From Holophagaceae bacterium (GTDB lineage: Bacteria > Acidobacteriota > Holophagae > Holophagales > Holophagaceae), in the NCBI GenBank assembly GCA_025355915.1, contig JANXYT010000152.1, positions 1 through 9,471 of the forward strand: a stretch of DNA of 9,471 nt. Direction: 5' to 3'. The translations under genes were made by a program, and so were the position numbers. Under the pieces are notes generated by a model. The model ran no database searches, was not told where the DNA came from, and saw nothing but the letters and a program-made list of their open reading frames with translations. Positions 1 through 6,448 of this stretch are shown piece by piece (position 1 is the stretch's first letter; the number at the start of each line of letters is the position of its first letter).

Positions 1-11
1 CTAGACTGGAC

Positions 12-35
12 GGGGCCCCACCGGGCCCCTTCCTT
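12..35 (+). terminator. GC hairpin just upstream of xseB (possible terminator or attenuator)
   Basis: GGGGCCC (12-18) and GGGCCCC (23-29) form a perfect 7-bp stem with a 4-nt loop, followed by the weak pyrimidine run TTCCTT (30-35). It ends 16 nt before the xseB ATG. It could terminate a gene lying left of the window, or act as a 5' structure limiting xseB translation. The T-tract is poor, so terminator function is uncertain. Confidence 0.35.
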
Positions 36-45
36 CGGACTCCCC

Positions 46-285
46 ATGAGCGCCCAACCCTCCTTCGATGATGGCCTGGACCGGCTGGAGACGCTGGTCC
101 AGCAGCTGGAGTCCGGCAGCCTCAGCCTGGAGGAGGCGCTCGCCCGCTTTGAGGAGGGCGTGCAGCTGAGCCAGGTTCTGCAGAAACAACTGGCAGACGC
201 CCAAAGGAAAGTCGAGGTGCTCAAGGCCGGCCTGGGAGGCGAGTACCGCGCGGAACCGCTGGACGAGGCCAAGGGCTCCCGATGA
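46..285 (+). CDS. xseB: Exodeoxyribonuclease VII small subunit
   Basis: XseB is the small, mostly helical subunit of exonuclease VII. Several copies bind each large XseA subunit, and the cytosolic complex degrades single-stranded DNA to oligonucleotides during repair and recombination. The 79-residue product has the usual family length and layout. SFDDGLDRLETLVQQLESG (residues 6-24) is followed by SLSLEEALARFEEGVQL and a charged C-terminal helix, which together are the family signature. The ATG at 46 is the natural start because it leaves about five residues before the conserved SFDDGL block. No good Shine-Dalgarno sequence is visible, and a GC hairpin (12-29) sits directly upstream. Its TGA overlaps the ispA ATG by 4 bp (ATGA), indicating translational coupling. 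xseB-ispA-dxs is a widely seen gene order. xseA is not in the window. Confidence 0.95.
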   Translation: MSAQPSFDDGLDRLETLVQQLESGSLSLEEALARFEEGVQLSQVLQKQLADAQRKVEVLKAGLGGEYRAEPLDEAKGSR

Positions 286-1247
286 GTGAAGCTTCTGCCC
301 AGGTTCAAGCCGATCTGGACCGCCTTCTGCCCCTGCTCGACTCCCTGCTCACGAAACCCTTCAGGGAGGGCGAGGCCATCCGCCTGGCCGAGGCCATGCG
401 CTACAGCCTCGAGGCCGGTGGCAAGCGCGTGCGGCCCGTGCTCTGTATGTTGGCCTGCGAGGCCGTGGGAGGCACGGCCGACCAAGCCCTGCCCGGTGCC
501 CTGGCCCTGGAATACGTCCACACCTATTCGCTCATCCACGACGACCTGCCGGCCATGGACGACGACGACCTGCGCCGGGGGCGGCCCACCAACCATAAAG
601 TCTTCGGCGAAGGCCACGCCATCCTGGCCGGCGACGCCCTGCTGACCGAGGCCTTCGGCGTGCTGGCCGCCTCGGACCTGGACCCCGCCCGGCGGGCGGA
701 GGCCCTCTTGCTGTTGGCGGTAGGCTCTGGCTGGCGCGGCATGGCGGGCGGACAGGCCCTCGATTTAGAGGCCGAAGCACGAGCGAAGGCCCACCGGCTC
801 GTGAAGCGAGACGGCCCGAAGGGCGAGGCCCAGGAGGGGCCGAGTGTGGGCGAGACCATCGCCACGTACGACCTGGACCACCTCCGCCTCATCCACCGCC
901 TGAAAACCGGCGCCCTGCTGCGCGCCTCCCTGGAAATCGGTGCCGTATTGGGCGGCGCCACCTCTGCCAACCGGGCCGCGCTTCGCGCCTACGGCGAGGC
1001 CATCGGCCTGGCCTTCCAGATCCAGGACGACATCCTCGACACCACCGCCACGGATGCGGATCTCGGCAAGCGCGCCGGAAAGGATGCGGGCAAGGGTAAG
1101 ATCACCTACCCGTCGCTCCTGGGCCTGGACGGTGCCCGCAAGGCCCTAAGTGAAGCCACCGAGACTGCCTTATGTCATCTAGCATCCCTTCCCAACCGGA
1201 ATTCCTTGGCAGCCTGGGCGCGCTACCTGGCCCAGCGGGCCAAGTAG
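282..1247 (+). CDS. ispA: (2E,6E)-farnesyl diphosphate synthase (polyprenyl synthetase family)
   Basis: This enzyme condenses isopentenyl diphosphate with dimethylallyl and geranyl diphosphate to give farnesyl diphosphate, the precursor of undecaprenyl phosphate and quinone side chains. It is cytosolic and Mg2+-dependent. Visible hallmarks are GGKRVRP (46-52), the first Asp-rich motif DDLPAMDDDDLRRGRP (87-102) with the two-residue spacer typical of bacterial type-II farnesyl synthases, GGQALDL (156-162), KTG (208-210) and the second Asp-rich motif FQIQDDILD (245-253) followed by GKRAGKDAGKGKITYP. At 321 residues it is about 20 longer than the E. coli enzyme (299). The excess lies in a charged segment at about 166-196, between DLEAE and the helix leading to LRLIHRLKTG. 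The start is fixed by the 4-bp ATGA overlap with xseB. Farnesyl synthase is favoured by the motif spacing, but geranylgeranyl synthase cannot be excluded. Confidence 0.93.
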   Translation: MSEASAQVQADLDRLLPLLDSLLTKPFREGEAIRLAEAMRYSLEAGGKRVRPVLCMLACEAVGGTADQALPGALALEYVHTYSLIHDDLPAMDDDDLRRGRPTNHKVFGEGHAILAGDALLTEAFGVLAASDLDPARRAEALLLLAVGSGWRGMAGGQALDLEAEARAKAHRLVKRDGPKGEAQEGPSVGETIATYDLDHLRLIHRLKTGALLRASLEIGAVLGGATSANRAALRAYGEAIGLAFQIQDDILDTTATDADLGKRAGKDAGKGKITYPSLLGLDGARKALSEATETALCHLASLPNRNSLAAWARYLAQRAK

Positions 1248-1255
1248 GCCTCCGC

Positions 1256-3181
1256 GTGGCAACCCCCAGCAGTCCTTACCCCCTGCTCGATTCCCTGGCC
1301 GCTCCCCAGCAGGTGCGGCATTTCTCACCGGACCAGCTGGAGCACCTGGCGGAGGAAGTGCGCGCCTTCATCATCGCGTCCATATCGGAGACCGGCGGCC
1401 ACTTCAGCTCGAACCTGGGCACGGTCGAATTGACCGTCGCCCTCTTCCACCACTTCGACTTCCTGAAGGATCGCATCGTGTGGGATGTGGGCCATCAGGC
1501 CTATTCCCACAAGATCCTCACGGGCCGCAAGAATCGCTTCCCCACCCTGCGCCAGCATCACGGGCTGTCCGGCTTTCTCAAGCGCGACGAAAGCCCCTAC
1601 GACCATTTCGGCGCCGGGCATGCCAGCACCAGCATTTCCGCCGTCCTCGGCATGGCCATGGCACGGGACCTCCAGAAGCAGGATCACGCCTGCATCGCCG
1701 TCATCGGCGATGGCTCCCTGACCGCCGGCATGGCCTTCGAGGCGCTGAACCAGGCGGGCTACCTCGAAGCCAAGAACTTCCTCGTGATCCTCAACGACAA
1801 CGACATGAGCATCAACCCCAATGTGGGGTCGCTCCAGGGCTACCTGAACCAGCTCATGTCCGGCCAGTACTATCACCGCTGGCGCGACCGCATCGAGCAC
1901 GCCATCAAGGCCATTCCCCTCGAGGGGCTCAGCAAGGGCGTAGCCAAAGCCGCCAAGTGGAGCGAGGAGAGTTTCAAGCGGCTCATGGTGCCGGGCCTGC
2001 TCTTCGAGGACCTGGGCTTCCGCTACATGGGCCCCGTCAACGGCCACGATGTGCAAGCTACCTCCAAAGCCCTGGCCGAGGCCAAGGAAAAGATGAAGGA
2101 CGGCCCGGTGCTGCTCCACGTGCAGACGAAAAAGGGCTATGGCTACGAACCCGCCGTGCAGGATCCCATGAAGTGGCACGGCGTCACCGCCTTCGATCCA
2201 GAATCCGGCGAGATCATCAAGGTCACTGTGGACCCTTTGAAGCCCGCCCCGCCGAGCTACACCAGCGTCTTCGGGAAGACCCTGGTCGAGCTGGCGAAGA
2301 CCGACGAAAAGATCGTGGGCATCACCGCCGCCATGCTGGATGGCACGGGGATGAACTTCTTCAAGAAGGCGTTCCCCGACCGCTGCTTCGATGTGGGCAT
2401 CGCCGAGCAGCACGCAGTCACCTTCGCCGCGGGCCTGGCGGCCCAGGGCATGCGGCCCGTGGCGGCCATCTACAGCACCTTCCTGCAGCGTGGCTTCGAC
2501 CAGGTGGCCCACGATGTGTGCATCCAGGATCTGCCCGTGACCTTCGCCCTGGACCGCGCGGGCATCGTGGGCGCCGACGGCCCCACCCATCACGGCCTCT
2601 ACGACCTGGCCTACCTCCGCTGCCTGCCGAACATCATCCTCATGGCCCCCAAGGACGAGAACGAATTGCGCCGCATGCTCATGACGGCGCTGTACTGCGG
2701 GCATCCCGCAGCGCTCCGCTACCCGCGCGGCAACGGGCTGGGCGTCCCCATGGAAGATCCCCTCACCGCTCTGCCCATCGGAAAAGCTGAAGTGCTGCGG
2801 GAAGGGGATGACCTTCTGCTCTGCGCCCTCGGCGCCATGGTGAACCCCGCCCTGGTGCTGGCGGAAACGCTGGCAGCCAAAGGGCTCTCCTGTGCCGTCA
2901 TCAACGCGCGCTTCGTGAAGCCGCTGGATGAGGCTCTGATCCATACCTGGGCCCGCCATTGCCGCGCGGTGGTGACCCTCGAGGAAGGCTGCGCACCGGG
3001 CGGGTTCAGCGGAGCGGTCGCCGAGTCCCTGGCGGACGGCGGCCTCCTCCGCCCCCTGCTCCGCTGCGCCGTACCTGACCATCTTGTCCACCATGGCGAT
3101 CCCAAGCGCCTGCTGGAAGAAGAGGGTCTGAGCCCCGAAAGGCTGTTACAACGGATTCAGGATTTCGCCCGCGAGATCTAA
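1256..3181 (+). CDS. dxs: 1-deoxy-D-xylulose-5-phosphate synthase
   Basis: DXS condenses pyruvate and glyceraldehyde 3-phosphate, with thiamine diphosphate, to make 1-deoxyxylulose 5-phosphate. This is the entry step of the MEP isoprenoid pathway and also feeds thiamine and pyridoxal synthesis. Numbering from the GTG at 1256 (641 aa; E. coli 620): SGS/TGGHF region with the catalytic-type His at 49, WDVGHQAYSHKILTGR (76-91), the ThDP/Mg motif GDGSLTAGMAFEALN (151-165) through LNDNDMSI (179-186), YMGPVNGHD (257-265), the transketolase-type glutamate in GIAEQHAVTFAAGLAAQG (381-398), and DRAGIVGADGPTHHG (433-447). The frame is also open from an ATG at 1172. That start would overlap ispA by 76 bp, lacks a ribosome-binding site and adds 28 non-family residues. 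The GTG at 1256 lies 8 bp after the ispA stop, with AAGTAGG seven nt upstream, so I prefer it. It is the last gene of the operon, and I see no clear terminator after it. Confidence 0.95.
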   Translation: MATPSSPYPLLDSLAAPQQVRHFSPDQLEHLAEEVRAFIIASISETGGHFSSNLGTVELTVALFHHFDFLKDRIVWDVGHQAYSHKILTGRKNRFPTLRQHHGLSGFLKRDESPYDHFGAGHASTSISAVLGMAMARDLQKQDHACIAVIGDGSLTAGMAFEALNQAGYLEAKNFLVILNDNDMSINPNVGSLQGYLNQLMSGQYYHRWRDRIEHAIKAIPLEGLSKGVAKAAKWSEESFKRLMVPGLLFEDLGFRYMGPVNGHDVQATSKALAEAKEKMKDGPVLLHVQTKKGYGYEPAVQDPMKWHGVTAFDPESGEIIKVTVDPLKPAPPSYTSVFGKTLVELAKTDEKIVGITAAMLDGTGMNFFKKAFPDRCFDVGIAEQHAVTFAAGLAAQGMRPVAAIYSTFLQRGFDQVAHDVCIQDLPVTFALDRAGIVGADGPTHHGLYDLAYLRCLPNIILMAPKDENELRRMLMTALYCGHPAALRYPRGNGLGVPMEDPLTALPIGKAEVLREGDDLLLCALGAMVNPALVLAETLAAKGLSCAVINARFVKPLDEALIHTWARHCRAVVTLEEGCAPGGFSGAVAESLADGGLLRPLLRCAVPDHLVHHGDPKRLLEEEGLSPERLLQRIQDFAREI

Positions 3182-3189
3182 GTAAAAAC

Positions 3190-3218
3190 TTGCGGACAGT
3201 CCCAGAATTTCCTATGGT
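3190..3218 (+). promoter_or_regulatory. Possible sigma-70-type promoter for the exported protein gene at 3268
   Basis: TTGCGG (3190-3195) and TATGGT (3213-3218) are separated by 17 bp, about 50 bp before the preferred GTG start and directly after the dxs stop. The -35 match is weak (3/6) and the -10 moderate (4/6), so this is only a candidate. Confidence 0.3.
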
Positions 3219-3267
3219 TGGACACCACCCATCCATCAGTGGCGACCCCCCTTACTCCGAGGATTAC

Positions 3268-4164
3268 GTGAGGAATAGCTTCCGCGCCTCCTTTCTGAGC
3301 GCCATCCTTGGTGTATCTGCCCTGGGTCTGAGCGCCCAGTCGTGGGATGCCGCCAGCCAGGCGCGCAGCTGGGCCAAGCAGGACAAGGACGATTCCTTCA
3401 CCTTCTTTGATCCTGCCGCGAAGACGCTCCGCACCTGGATGCGGGACGGTGGCCTCCTCGGCAGCCTGCCCACGGCCAAGCTGGACGACTCCCCCGAACG
3501 GTGGGTGCTGGACCCTCGGAACAACGCCTGGATCACCCATGGCAGCACGGTCACCCAAGTGGACCGGACCGGGCGACTTATCAGTAACCTCAAGCTGCCG
3601 GCCGAAGTGGGGGATCTTGGCTGGGATGCCAAGGGCTTTGTCCTGTCCTATCGCACCACAGAGCCGTACCTCGAAAAACGCGACTTCAAGGGTGCCTTGC
3701 TGTGGTCCTTCGGATCCAAGCCCGCCAAGTCCGATGGCCCCGCGCCGCGGAACCTCCGGCCCATCGTCATGGACGATTCGGGGAACGTGCTGATGGCCGA
3801 CAGCAACGCCCTCAACCTCTCGGTCCTGGACGGCAACTCCGGCAGAAAAGTCTCCGAGACCAACCTCCTCCTCGCCGGAGGACAGCCTGCCCCGGCGCTC
3901 GAAGGGTCCGCCACCGAGCGCGGCCCCCTGGCGATCTGGCCAGGCAAGGGCGTCATCTTCGCCGCCGTCAAAGCCGTCCAGGTGCCTGCCCCGCTGCGGG
4001 CCTCGCTCCAGGGCTTGGTCCTCGCCCGGCTCGACCTCGCCCTGTCCCGCCTCGAATTCCTGCCGACGGGGCTGGACGAATCCCACATCCTCGTCGGTGT
4101 GCTGGAGTCCGACGCCATCTTCGTCAACCCCAGAGGCGGGTTGATGCTGGTGAAGATCAAGTAG
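3268..4164 (+). CDS. Exported hypothetical protein with beta-propeller-like repeats
   Basis: I do not recognise a named family. From the GTG at 3268 the 298-residue product starts with a Sec-type signal peptide: basic VRNSFR, a hydrophobic stretch to about residue 22, and a likely cleavage after LSAQS. It should be periplasmic or outside the cell. The mature part has blade-like units with a turn of the type D-x-x-G/N-N followed by paired strands: WVLDPRNNAWITHGSTVTQ (79-97), LGWDAKGFVLSYRT (117-130), IVMDDSGNVLMADSNALNL (166-184) and a C-terminal VFVN/GGLMLVKIK strand pair. This pattern suggests an NHL/SMP-30-like sensor or scaffold fold but shows no catalytic motif. The frame is open from a TTG at 3190. 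The GTG is preferred because GAGGA (3259-3263) precedes it and because it places the signal peptide at the N-terminus. It ends 3 bp before the convergent phosphoesterase gene. Confidence 0.75.
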   Translation: MRNSFRASFLSAILGVSALGLSAQSWDAASQARSWAKQDKDDSFTFFDPAAKTLRTWMRDGGLLGSLPTAKLDDSPERWVLDPRNNAWITHGSTVTQVDRTGRLISNLKLPAEVGDLGWDAKGFVLSYRTTEPYLEKRDFKGALLWSFGSKPAKSDGPAPRNLRPIVMDDSGNVLMADSNALNLSVLDGNSGRKVSETNLLLAGGQPAPALEGSATERGPLAIWPGKGVIFAAVKAVQVPAPLRASLQGLVLARLDLALSRLEFLPTGLDESHILVGVLESDAIFVNPRGGLMLVKIK

Positions 4165-4167
4165 GGC

Positions 4168-5775
4168 TCACCGGGCCAGGTTGAGTACCCGCTCCCGATC
4201 CAGGTAGGGGATGGTCCGCCAGCTGTTCGTCAGCACGGGGTTCAAGGTCGGGCGGCTCAGCACCTGCTCGAGGATGAGGTTGCGCTGGGAAGCCTTGGTG
4301 ATCAGCTCGGGGGCGCCGGTGAATCCAATGGCGGCCATGTAGCCTCCGCCGCCGCGCAGCCGGTAGGTGGTGATCGCCAGGGTGAAGGTCTGCTCCGGCC
4401 TCACGGGCTGCCCCTGGAAACTGAGTTTCAGCACCCGGCTGCCCACGGGCTTGCCCAGATCCAGAGCGTAGCTCACACCGTCGACCATGTCGTAGTTGTA
4501 GAAGGGCACCTCGCGGTCGTACAGCTCGGGTTCCCAGCTGCGAAGGTAGTGCCGCGCTCCGTGTTCCAGGTAGCGTTTCAGCTGATCCCCCGTGACGCGG
4601 ATCCGCGCGACCTGGGTTTCGTAGGGAGACAGCGCGTAGAACTGGCGCACGCTGGTCGGTCCCCTTGGGATGAAGAGTTTCGTCCCGGGGCTCGCCGCCG
4701 CAGACAGCTGGGCGCCCGTGGCCTGGCGCTGCACCTGATGGATGAGCTGCATGAGCGCGGTGTCCTCCATCCGCGACCACCGGCTGTCCAGATCGACCAG
4801 CAGGTTCGTGGCGGCTGTGTCCAGGTAGCGGTCCGTCGCGGCGCGCAGGTCCGACGTGAGGCGCAGCACTTCGGGATCGCTGGCCGTCTGCGGGTCCGGT
4901 TTCATCAGCCGCCCCGCACTCGCCACCACCCGCCAGTGACCCTTCTCCTGCCGCAGGTCAAGGTCCACCACGGCCAGGGCCCGGCCGAAGCACTGCGCCT
5001 GGAGGATGGGGATGCCCTTGTGCTCGAGCTGGATGGCCTGATGGGTATGCCCCGTGAGGATCGCATCAATGCCCGGCACCTGGTCCGCCAGCCGCAAGGC
5101 CGCGTTCTCATCCCCCTCGGGGCCGCCCAGGGCGCCGAGCCCCGAGTGCAACAGGGCGATCACCAGGTCGACCTTCTCCTTCTCGCGGAGACGGGGGACC
5201 AGCGCCCGGGCGGTGGCAACGATGTCCCTGAAGGCCAGTCCGGCATAGTTGCTTGGTTCGGTCATCGCTGGAATCGCAGGCGTGCTGAAACCCACCAGGG
5301 CCACGCGGACACCCGCCACCGTCACCACGGTATGGGACGGAAACCCCGGCCTCCCCCGAGTGTCCACCGTGTTGGCCGACAGGAAGGGGAACTTGGCCTG
5401 TTTCTCGACGTCGCGGAGCACGCCAAGCCCGAAGTCGTAGTCATGGTTGCCCACGGCCATGGCGGAATACCCCAGGGCATTCATGATGGCGACGCTCGGT
5501 TCCGGCAGGTCCCGCCGCAGGACGTTTCGCACATAGTTGACCGGCTCACCCTGGAGGGTGTCCCCGCAATCCACCAGCACCGTGTTCGGATTCAGAACCT
5601 GCTGGCGACGGATCAGGGTGGCCATCTTCGCCCAGCCCTGGTTCTCGGGCTGATGGCTATAGGTGTCCTCGGCCAGCACATGGCCGTGCATGTCCGTGGT
5701 CCCAAGAATCTGAATCCGGGCTTCTTGGGCCGGAAGGCCCAAGGTGATCAACAGGATCCAGAACCAATGCCTCAT
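4168..5775 (-). CDS. Exported 5'-nucleotidase / 2',3'-cyclic-nucleotide phosphodiesterase (calcineurin-like metallophosphoesterase)
   Basis: Enzymes of this UshA/CpdB/YfkN family use two metal ions to remove phosphate from nucleotides or cyclic nucleotides in the periplasm, letting cells salvage nucleosides and phosphate. The 535-residue product starts with a short signal peptide (MRHWFWILLITLGLPAQ). The N-terminal metallophosphoesterase domain shows ILGTTDMHGH (24-32 region, D28 and H30), CGDTLQGEP (70-78), GNHDYDFG (109-116), LLHSGLG (208-214) and GHTHQ (242-246), the complete metal-ligand set. The C-terminal substrate domain includes YNYDMVDGVSYALDL (427-440 region) and TTYRLRGGGGYM (469-480), which look closer to CpdB than to UshA. 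The ATG at 5775 is chosen over upstream in-frame starts (frame open to 5988) because GGAGGT lies just before it and it places the signal peptide first. Exact substrate cannot be read from sequence. It is convergent with the gene at 3268 and divergent from the gene at 5878. Confidence 0.9.
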   Translation of the reverse strand: MRHWFWILLITLGLPAQEARIQILGTTDMHGHVLAEDTYSHQPENQGWAKMATLIRRQQVLNPNTVLVDCGDTLQGEPVNYVRNVLRRDLPEPSVAIMNALGYSAMAVGNHDYDFGLGVLRDVEKQAKFPFLSANTVDTRGRPGFPSHTVVTVAGVRVALVGFSTPAIPAMTEPSNYAGLAFRDIVATARALVPRLREKEKVDLVIALLHSGLGALGGPEGDENAALRLADQVPGIDAILTGHTHQAIQLEHKGIPILQAQCFGRALAVVDLDLRQEKGHWRVVASAGRLMKPDPQTASDPEVLRLTSDLRAATDRYLDTAATNLLVDLDSRWSRMEDTALMQLIHQVQRQATGAQLSAAASPGTKLFIPRGPTSVRQFYALSPYETQVARIRVTGDQLKRYLEHGARHYLRSWEPELYDREVPFYNYDMVDGVSYALDLGKPVGSRVLKLSFQGQPVRPEQTFTLAITTYRLRGGGGYMAAIGFTGAPELITKASQRNLILEQVLSRPTLNPVLTNSWRTIPYLDRERVLNLAR

Positions 5776-5778
5776 GCA

Positions 5779-5784
5779 ACCTCC
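5779..5784 (-). promoter_or_regulatory. Shine-Dalgarno site fixing the phosphoesterase start
   Basis: On the minus strand GGAGGT occupies 5784-5779, three to four nt before the ATG whose first base is 5775. The longer in-frame starts upstream have no comparable site and would bury the signal peptide. Confidence 0.7.
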
Positions 5785-5808
5785 AGGCTTGCCCATCACA
5801 ACCCAGGG

Positions 5809-5837
5809 TTGGAAGGGACCGACTTCAAGGGTAAACT
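5809..5837 (+). promoter_or_regulatory. Sigma-70-type promoter candidate for the gene at 5878
   Basis: TTGGAA (5809-5814) and TAAACT (5832-5837) are spaced by exactly 17 bp, with 4/6 consensus matches each, about 40 bp before the ATG. The -10 lies in the loop of a small inverted repeat (AAGGG 5827-5831, CCCTT 5840-5844), so a repressor could bind there. It lies in the 102-bp divergent gap shared with the minus-strand phosphoesterase. Confidence 0.45.
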
Positions 5838-5877
5838 TTCCCTTCACCCTAGGATGCCCCCTCTTTTGGAGCCCCCC

Positions 5878-6345
5878 ATGCAAGAAGTCCAGATCAAGGC
5901 CCCCAAGCACGAATTCACGCTGCTTTGCGACGACATCCGCCAGGAAATGGGCGGCAAGACCTCGCTGATGGGCTTGTACGACCACCACATCGTGGTGCCC
6001 CAGGTCCCCTTCACCCTGCCCAAGGTGTGTTTCTACACCCGCTTCTCGCGCATGGACGGCCAGTTCAAGTTCGGCTTCTCCATCGTGAGCCCCACGGGCG
6101 ACCGCAAGGACGTGATCCGCGACAGCGATGTGCAGATCCCCGACGGCGCCAAGGAAGGCACCTTCAACGTCATCGCCAGCCCCTTCGAGGTGACCGGCGA
6201 GGGTGTCTATGAAGTGATCATCGCCCTCACCAAGGGGGCCGACCGCTTCGAGTACGTCTACAAGTTCGCCATCTCCGACGCCAGCCGCCTCCAGGCCGAG
6301 TACGAGAAGGCCGTGGCCGAGACGGCCGGGCAGGCCGGGAATTAA
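5878..6345 (+). CDS. Conserved cytosolic protein of unknown function (DUF6941-like)
   Basis: A 155-residue protein with no signal peptide or membrane segment. Its layout resembles a family I remember as DUF6941 (not verified): an N-terminal strand and helix with FTLLCDDIRQEMGGKTSLMG (13-32), LYDHHIVVPQVPFTLPKV, then alternating strands (FKFGFSIVSPTGD, GTFNVIASPFEV, GVYEVIIALTKG, RFEYVYKFAI), ending in a charged helix. The beta-rich middle suggests a small sandwich fold. No catalytic motif is evident and function is unknown. The ATG at 5878 is preferred over an in-frame ATG at 5854 because GGAG (5868-5871) sits six nt before it. The frame is open far upstream (to 4549), but that stretch is antisense to the phosphoesterase. 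It has its own candidate promoter and is followed by a likely terminator within a repeat element. Confidence 0.8.
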   Translation: MQEVQIKAPKHEFTLLCDDIRQEMGGKTSLMGLYDHHIVVPQVPFTLPKVCFYTRFSRMDGQFKFGFSIVSPTGDRKDVIRDSDVQIPDGAKEGTFNVIASPFEVTGEGVYEVIIALTKGADRFEYVYKFAISDASRLQAEYEKAVAETAGQAGN

Positions 6346-6437
6346 GCTCTCGGCTGTCAGTTATCAGCTATCAGTGCGGCGCCCCCATGGGGCGCTGTTG
6401 CTTTTAGACTGAGAGCCGACAGCTGATAGCTGATAGC
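6346..6437. repeat. Intergenic element of 7-bp units, four in each of two inverted arms
   Basis: The left arm (6346-6373) is four consecutive heptads GCTCTCG, GCTGTCA, GTTATCA, GCTATCA. The right arm (6410-6437) is TGAGAGC, CGACAGC, TGATAGC, TGATAGC. Each right-hand unit is close to the reverse complement of the left-hand unit at the same position, so the order (type A, B, C, C) is kept while each unit is flipped. As RNA, 6352-6374 can pair with 6416-6438, using two G-U pairs and about two mismatches over 23 positions, enclosing the GC hairpin at 6379-6395. It fills nearly the whole gap between the genes at 5878 and 6449. It looks like a REP-like dispersed element, but other copies cannot be checked here. 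Confidence 0.8.
6379..6405 (+). terminator. Likely rho-independent terminator after the 5878-6345 gene
   Basis: GCGCCCC (6379-6385), loop CAT, GGGGCGC (6389-6395) form a perfect 7-bp GC stem with a 3-nt loop, followed by TGTTGCTTTT (6396-6405). The T-tract is interrupted. The hairpin sits at the centre of the heptad repeat element, which can form a second, outer stem around it. Confidence 0.5.
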
Positions 6438-6448
6438 CACGAGTCCCC

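Noticed and set aside
1480..2790. 436-codon plus-strand frame inside dxs
   Set aside because: It is an out-of-frame shadow of dxs with an Arg/Pro/Gly-rich translation.
1325..3094. 589-codon open frame on the minus strand inside dxs
   Set aside because: It is a GC-rich shadow frame fully covered by a clear dxs on the other strand, with a low-complexity Gly/His/Val-rich translation and no recognisable domain or ribosome-binding site.
4549..5877. Long plus-strand extension upstream of the small protein gene at 5878
   Set aside because: It lies antisense to the well-supported phosphoesterase, and its translation is Arg/Pro/His-rich. GGAG before the ATG at 5878 and the family-like N-terminus fix the start there.
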